Below are positions 12,809 to 16,299 of a stretch of DNA of 16,299 nucleotides, one piece after another. Each line of letters starts with the position of its first letter. The stretch's first letter is position 1. Source of the DNA: Scatosoma sp964504025 (lineage in GTDB: Bacteria; Bacillota; Clostridia; Christensenellales; Borkfalkiaceae). Where the stretch lies: NCBI GenBank assembly GCA_964504025.1, contig CAZDCO010000027.1, forward strand, positions 1 through 16,299. The letters are read 5' to 3'. A program made the translations under genes and the position numbers. Under the pieces are notes generated by a model. It ran no database searches, was not told the DNA's origin, and saw only the letters and a program-made list of their open reading frames with translations.

Positions 12809-12822
12809 GTTTCCCGTGAAAC
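12809..12822. promoter_or_regulatory. parS-like palindrome in the NlpC/P60 gene leader
   Basis: GTTTCCCGTGAAAC differs from the parS core GTTTCACGTGAAAC at one base, with the outer bases also changed. It may instead be a hairpin in the mRNA leader (CCCGTGAAACGGG). I favour the hairpin. Confidence 0.25.
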
Positions 12823-12833
12823 GGGTTGCGAAT

Positions 12834-12862
12834 AGTATACAGGACGATTTGCCGAAAAGCAA
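12834..12862 (-). promoter_or_regulatory. Promoter of the NlpC/P60 gene
   Basis: On the minus strand TTGCTT (12862-12857), a 17-bp spacer and TATACT (12839-12834) lie 49 bp before the start codon. Confidence 0.78.
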
Positions 12863-13150
12863 GCGGTAACCTTTTCCAAAAGGGGCAGGAAACGGAAAAA
12901 ACGGCAACGGTTGTCAGTCTTTTACCCCTTTCGGACGAAAAATTTCCAACCGTTACCGCCGCAACCAAAATATCCCTGTATAAAAAACGGGCGGCGCGGT
13001 ATACTGTTCGTCCCATACCTGCCCTGCGCGTTTATTCAACGCGTACCTGCTATGCCCGTACATATTCAACGCATACCTGCCTGCCGCGTCCGTGTTTACG
13101 GCTCGTTTGCCCTGAAAAAAGCGCGAAATTTTCCCTTTGCCCTTGCTTCG
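12863..13150. other. Intergenic stretch with an inverted repeat and a 30-bp direct repeat
   Basis: No gene is supported here. CGGCAACGGTTG (12902-12913) is inverted at 12947-12958 with one mismatch, around 33 bp. ATTCAACGCGTACCTGC (13034-13050) recurs as ATTCAACGCATACCTGC (13064-13080), with a third TACCTGC at 13016. Frames through it lack ribosome binding sites. It could hold a small RNA or decayed repeats; nothing decides. Confidence 0.5.
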
Positions 13151-13153
13151 CGC

Positions 13154-13182
13154 TTGCCAAACGCCGCGCGGCGTGCTATAAT
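13154..13182 (+). promoter_or_regulatory. Promoter of the PHP phosphatase gene
   Basis: TTGCCA, a 17-bp spacer and TATAAT, with TGC before the -10 box. The -35 region CGCTTGCCAAACGC is identical to that of the promoter at 14360. Confidence 0.88.
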
Positions 13183-13223
13183 ATAGAAGAAAGATTAAGC
13201 AAGAAGAGAAAAAGAGGCGTATT

Positions 13224-14060
13224 ATGGAAAAAATGTTGACGGACGTGCATACCCATTCGACGTTTTCGCACGACGGACGGTCTACACTCGTCGAAATGTT
13301 GGCGGCGGCGCATAAAAAGGGAATTTGTTTTTACGGCGTATCCGAACATTACGACTACGACGTGTACGTCGCCACGAAACTGCGTACTTGGACGAACGCG
13401 AACTGCGACGAGTATATCCACACGGCGCGCCGCTTGCAAGAGGACTACGCAGGCGCGATGAACGTGTTGGTCGGGTACGAATTCGGCTTCACCGACGAGG
13501 AAGTTGGCAAAAACGAATATCGTTCGGTCTACGAAAAATTTCAACCCGATTTCATCGTCAACAGCATACATACTTGGAAGGGGGACGACTATTACGGCGG
13601 CAAGCCGTACCTCGACGCCGACGGTAACGCGCGCGATAAGGACGAAGTGTACGCCGAGTATTTGGCTCTTGTTCGTCGTAGCTTGGACGCGCCGTACCAT
13701 TATGATATCGTCGGGCATATCGGCTACGTAACGCGGTACGCGCCGCACGCGGACAAGCGATTGTATTTGGAAAAGCACGCCGCCGTCATCGACGATATTT
13801 TGCAAACGATTATCGCCAAGGACAAAATTTTAGAAATCAATTCTTCCAACAAGGGGGGTACTTCCCCCTGCTTGCCGCAACGGGATATCGTCGAGCGGTA
13901 CTACGCTTTGGGGGGCAGACGGGTGTCCTTTGCTTCGGACGCGCACGCCACCGACAGGATCGCCGACGGACGAGAAGGAATCGTGGCTATGCTGCGCGAG
14001 ATCGGCTTTACGCACCTTACCGTGCCCTGCCGCGGAGAATATATCGAGGTGGAAATTTAA
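13224..14060 (+). CDS. PHP-domain phosphoesterase, histidinol-phosphatase (HisJ/HisK) family
   Basis: The product has 278 residues, the usual size of monofunctional PHP histidinol phosphatases. The metal-binding motifs are in order: DVHTHSTFSHDG (His9, His11), SEHYDYD (Glu41, His42), GYEFGF, NSIHTW, DIVGHIGY, and SFASDAHATD near the C-terminus. HisJ-type enzymes dephosphorylate L-histidinol phosphate in histidine synthesis. No other his gene is present, and some relatives act on other phosphoesters, so the exact substrate is inferred from family only. AAAGAGGCG precedes the ATG at 13224. A 69-codon gene follows after one base, forming an operon closed by a terminator at 14283. Confidence 0.88.
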   Translation: MEKMLTDVHTHSTFSHDGRSTLVEMLAAAHKKGICFYGVSEHYDYDVYVATKLRTWTNANCDEYIHTARRLQEDYAGAMNVLVGYEFGFTDEEVGKNEYRSVYEKFQPDFIVNSIHTWKGDDYYGGKPYLDADGNARDKDEVYAEYLALVRRSLDAPYHYDIVGHIGYVTRYAPHADKRLYLEKHAAVIDDILQTIIAKDKILEINSSNKGGTSPCLPQRDIVERYYALGGRRVSFASDAHATDRIADGREGIVAMLREIGFTHLTVPCRGEYIEVEI

Positions 14061-14061
14061 T

Positions 14062-14271
14062 ATGTCGCAATTAGAGTTGTTAAAATTGTTGCAACGATAC
14101 GGCGAGGAAACCGACCTTTCGGACTTCTCCCCCGACGAGTTGTTGGAAATGTTGCAGGAAATGGAAAACGGGGACGAGCCGCCTGCGGAAAACTTCGCCG
14201 CGTTCAAGGAGCGGTATTTCGGCTATTACGACGACGTCAAGGACAAGTCGTTGAAAAAACAAGACTGGTAA
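14062..14271 (+). CDS. Small acidic uncharacterised protein, 69 residues
   Basis: The ATG lies one base after the phosphatase stop, so it is very probably co-translated; GAGGTGG (14045-14051) in the end of that gene can serve as ribosome binding site. The product is helical and acidic: MSQLELLKLLQRYGEE, then SPDELLEMLQEMENGDE, then FAAFKERYFGYYDDVKDKSLKKQDW. There is no signal or membrane segment. Its regular amphipathic pattern and position before a real terminator support a true gene. I do not recognise its family. Confidence 0.7.
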   Translation: MSQLELLKLLQRYGEETDLSDFSPDELLEMLQEMENGDEPPAENFAAFKERYFGYYDDVKDKSLKKQDW

Positions 14272-14282
14272 AAAGGCGAGAG

Positions 14283-14328
14283 GCGTGCCTTCCGTGCAGC
14301 GGAGGGACGCTTCTTTCCTTTCTCTTTG
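14283..14328 (+). terminator. Terminator of the phosphatase operon
   Basis: GCGTGCCTTCCG pairs with GCGGAGGGACGC (14299-14310) with one mismatch and a TGCA loop, followed by TTCTTTCCTTTCTCTTT. Confidence 0.82.
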
Positions 14329-14359
14329 TCGATCGTCGTCGAAAAAAAGCGTAAAACGC

Positions 14360-14389
14360 TTGCCAAACGCACGGCGAATATGATATAAT
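14360..14389 (+). promoter_or_regulatory. Promoter of the Na/Pi cotransporter gene
   Basis: TTGCCA, an 18-bp spacer and TATAAT preceded by TGA (extended -10). A leader of about 85 bp follows, with a GC-rich hairpin-prone segment (14437-14457); it matches no riboswitch I know. Confidence 0.82.
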
Positions 14390-14482
14390 ACGAAAGAAGA
14401 GCGGTAAAGGATCGCTTTTCGGTTGGTGTTTTTTGAGCGCGGCGCGTGCCGCGGCGTGTACTTAGGAGAAGAATAATAGAAT

Positions 14483-16153
14483 ATGTGGGAACTAATCGTT
14501 AGCATTATGGCACTCTTGACGAGTAGCGGCGTGTTCATCGCAGGCATGAACATGATGAGCGACGGTATCGAGAAGAGTGCGGGTACGGGCCTGAAACAGT
14601 TGCTCGGACGGATCAGCGACAATCGATTGGCAGGCGTGGGAATCGGCGCAGGCGTAACGGCGATCATACAAAGTTCGGCGGCGACGACCGTCATGGTTAT
14701 CGGTTTCGTCAACGCGGGCGTTATGACGTTGGTGCAGGCGACGTCCATCATTATGGGTGCGAACATCGGCACGACGGTAACGGGTATTTTGGTATCGTTG
14801 TCCAGCTTGCCAATCAACGAATTTATGGCGCTTCTCGCCTTCGTCGGCGTGATGATGACCTTCTTTAAGAGTACGAAAGTCAAGCGTTTGGGCAGTACGC
14901 TCTGCGGCTTGGGTTTGGTATTCGTCGGGTTGGATATGATGAGCGCGGCGTTCGGCGGCGCGATGATCAAAGATTTCTTCGCAGGCATTTTCGCGGCGAT
15001 CGACTTCCCGTTGTTGTTGATTTTGGTAGGCGTGCTGTTCACCGCGTTGATTCAAAGCTCTTCCGCGGCGACGGGCGTTATCATCGTCATGGCAGGTTCG
15101 GGCGCGATCGAGCTGCAAAGCGCGTTGTTTATCGTCCTCGGTTCGAATATCGGTACGTGCGTAACGGCTACGCTTGCGGCAATGGGCGCGAACGTCAACG
15201 CGAAACGCGCGGCGTTGATCCACTTGACGTTCAACGTGATCGGTACAGCGATCTTTACCGTACTCCTTTGGATCTTCGGCGATTTTATCGTCGGCGTGTT
15301 GCAATCGCTCGTGGACAATCCGCAAATGCAAATCGCTTGGTTCCACGTCATATTCAACGTAACCACGACCCTCGTGTTGTTGCCGTTTATCAAATATTTG
15401 GTAAAGTGGGCGGAATTTGCGCTCAAGTCGAAGGACGCTTCGGCGGACGAGTTGCGCTTGAAGTTCGTGGACGACCGCTTGTTAAAGACGCCGCCTATCG
15501 CGTTGATGCAGGTAAAGAAAGAAGTGGAATATATGATCGCCTGTGCCAAGGCGAATATGGAAAACGGACTCGTTTGCGCGTTGGAAAATAACGAGGAAAT
15601 GGCGGAAACGCTCGCCAAGAACGAAAGCGTCATCGACTTTACGAACAGCGCGTTGACGCGCTTCCTCATCAAGTTGTCCGCACTCGTGGACGGCAAGGAC
15701 GAAAAGGCGATCGGTTCGTATTTCCACGTACTCAACGACGTCGAGCGTATCGGCGACCACGCGATGAACTTCTATGAAATGGGCGTGGAAATGCGTGAGA
15801 ACGGTTTGGCGTTCTCCCAACTCGCCGTAGACGAATTGCAAATTATGCACGGCAAAGTAACGCGTATGTTCGACATCGCGCAAGAGGCGTTCAACGACGG
15901 TACGCCGGCGCATTTGGCGGAGTTGACGAGGTTGGAAAACGAAGTGGACGATATGAAGCGCGAGTTGACGGCGAATCACTTTAACCGACTTGCCAACGGC
16001 GATTGCCACGTCGAACTCAGTCCCTATTTCTCCTCCGCCGTGTCCGGCTTGGAGCGTGTGGGCGACCACTTAGTCAACGTCGGATACAGTATCTTGAACC
16101 CGACGGGTTCGCAAAGCCAAGCGGTGCGCGAAGCGAAAGTCGTGTTAGACTGA
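14483..16153 (+). CDS. Na/Pi cotransporter family protein with PhoU domain
   Basis: The product has 556 residues. Residues 1-310 hold about eight membrane segments with the two inverted Na/Pi-cotransporter repeats and their signature motifs QSSAATT (from 63) and QSSSAAT (from 191). Each is followed by a MGANIGTT/LGSNIGTC-type motif. Residues about 335-545 form a cytoplasmic PhoU-like helical domain (VKKEVEYMIACAKANME.., NDVERIGDHAMNFYEMG, and SGLERVGDHLVNVGYSI). These are NptA/YjbB-type proteins, which move inorganic phosphate with sodium; in E. coli YjbB exports phosphate. Direction here is unknown. AGGAGA lies about 12 bp before the ATG, slightly long, but an in-frame stop just upstream leaves no better start. 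It ends before a bidirectional terminator. Confidence 0.94.
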   Translation: MWELIVSIMALLTSSGVFIAGMNMMSDGIEKSAGTGLKQLLGRISDNRLAGVGIGAGVTAIIQSSAATTVMVIGFVNAGVMTLVQATSIIMGANIGTTVTGILVSLSSLPINEFMALLAFVGVMMTFFKSTKVKRLGSTLCGLGLVFVGLDMMSAAFGGAMIKDFFAGIFAAIDFPLLLILVGVLFTALIQSSSAATGVIIVMAGSGAIELQSALFIVLGSNIGTCVTATLAAMGANVNAKRAALIHLTFNVIGTAIFTVLLWIFGDFIVGVLQSLVDNPQMQIAWFHVIFNVTTTLVLLPFIKYLVKWAEFALKSKDASADELRLKFVDDRLLKTPPIALMQVKKEVEYMIACAKANMENGLVCALENNEEMAETLAKNESVIDFTNSALTRFLIKLSALVDGKDEKAIGSYFHVLNDVERIGDHAMNFYEMGVEMRENGLAFSQLAVDELQIMHGKVTRMFDIAQEAFNDGTPAHLAELTRLENEVDDMKRELTANHFNRLANGDCHVELSPYFSSAVSGLERVGDHLVNVGYSILNPTGSQSQAVREAKVVLD

Positions 16154-16175
16154 GTAGAAAACGAATAAAAAACAA

Positions 16176-16209
16176 TTCCCCGAACGGTTGCGTTCGGGGA
16201 ACGTTTTTT
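16176..16209. terminator. Bidirectional Rho-independent terminator
   Basis: TTCCCCGAACG (16176-16186) and CGTTCGGGGAA (16191-16201) form a perfect 11-bp stem with a GTTG loop. TTTTTT follows on the plus strand, and TTGTTTTTTATTC on the minus strand. It fits convergent transcription from the Na/Pi gene and the gene entering from the right edge. Confidence 0.92.
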
Positions 16210-16222
16210 AACGATTATGACG

Positions 16223-16297
16223 TCATTCCGTCGTCGTTATCAGACCGCATTCACGTAGGACTTCCAGCACCCGATTTTGGAAATCGGGCAGACGCTT
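16223..16297 (-). CDS. Possible C-terminal end of a minus-strand gene
   Basis: The last 24 codons visible on the minus strand read KRLPDFQNRVLEVLRECGLI followed by TTTE and a TGA stop. The frame is open to the right edge, looks helical and protein-like, and stops 14 bp before the T-rich minus side of the bidirectional terminator. It is too short to assign a function. Confidence 0.45.
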   Translation of the reverse strand, partial: KRLPDFQNRVLEVLRECGLITTTE

Positions 16298-16299
16298 GA

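Noticed and set aside
12531..12869. A plus-strand frame with repeating EELLEELL residues that suggests a coiled coil
   Set aside because: It is the antisense reading of the poly-serine tract of the NlpC/P60 protein.
14396..14482. A possible riboswitch in the leader of the Na/Pi gene
   Set aside because: The leader has GC-rich pairing potential, but no conserved core of any riboswitch class I know and no terminator before the start.
14080..15042. A 320-codon minus-strand frame across the 69-residue gene and the Na/Pi gene
   Set aside because: It crosses a terminator and a promoter and lies antisense to the QSS-motif membrane protein, whose identity is certain.

Overview
The window looks like chromosomal DNA of an uncultured, low-complexity-genome member of the Firmicutes/Clostridia (a Christensenellales-type gut lineage is my inference, not shown). 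The grounds are a T-box leader, Firmicutes-type CysE and CysRS, ComFC, an RqcH homologue, strong AGGAGG-like ribosome binding sites and very regular TTGNNN-17-TATAAT promoters. The DNA is rich in CG dinucleotides in every gene and I see no compositional break. There is no phage, integrase, transposase, CRISPR array or defence island. It is mostly a housekeeping region; the unusual parts are a recent tandem duplication, a tRNA-sensing leader with extra DNA after it, a reduced AlaRS, and four small or mid-size proteins I cannot assign.

Left part (1-2808): the C-terminal part of rqcH (ribosome quality control) enters from the left edge. A DeoR-family repressor gene lies on the minus strand with its own promoter and terminator. 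Divergent from it is a 215-residue protein of unknown role with an HTH-like C-terminal half.

Middle left (2819-7845): a promoter drives a T-box leader whose predicted specifier (TGC) and discriminator-pairing base (TGGA, matching U73) both point to tRNA-Cys. It controls cysE and cysS, which overlap, so serine O-acetylation for cysteine synthesis and cysteine charging would both rise when tRNA-Cys is uncharged. About 300 bp of repeat-rich DNA separates the T-box terminator from cysE. A separate promoter then drives alaS, a 608-residue AlaRS lacking the central beta-barrel segment and the C-terminal C-Ala domain, coupled by a TTGA overlap to a 121-residue unknown protein.

Centre (7843-9950): a REP-like palindrome, then a minus-strand cluster. 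A 321-residue two-domain unknown protein is followed by an ECF-transporter S component whose promoter, start and first ~53 codons are duplicated in an exact 275-bp tandem repeat. This leaves a truncated 62-codon copy with its own promoter upstream of the intact gene.

Right part (10050-16299): a promoter drives a DUF368 (PopT-like undecaprenyl-phosphate translocase) gene coupled to comFC. These converge on a minus-strand lipoprotein with SH3b and NlpC/P60 domains. Then come a PHP-type histidinol-phosphatase-like gene with a 69-codon acidic partner gene, and a Na/Pi-cotransporter-PhoU fusion protein. The window closes with a bidirectional terminator and the likely tail of another minus-strand gene. 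I found regulatory and structural curiosities, but no convincing undescribed multi-gene system.
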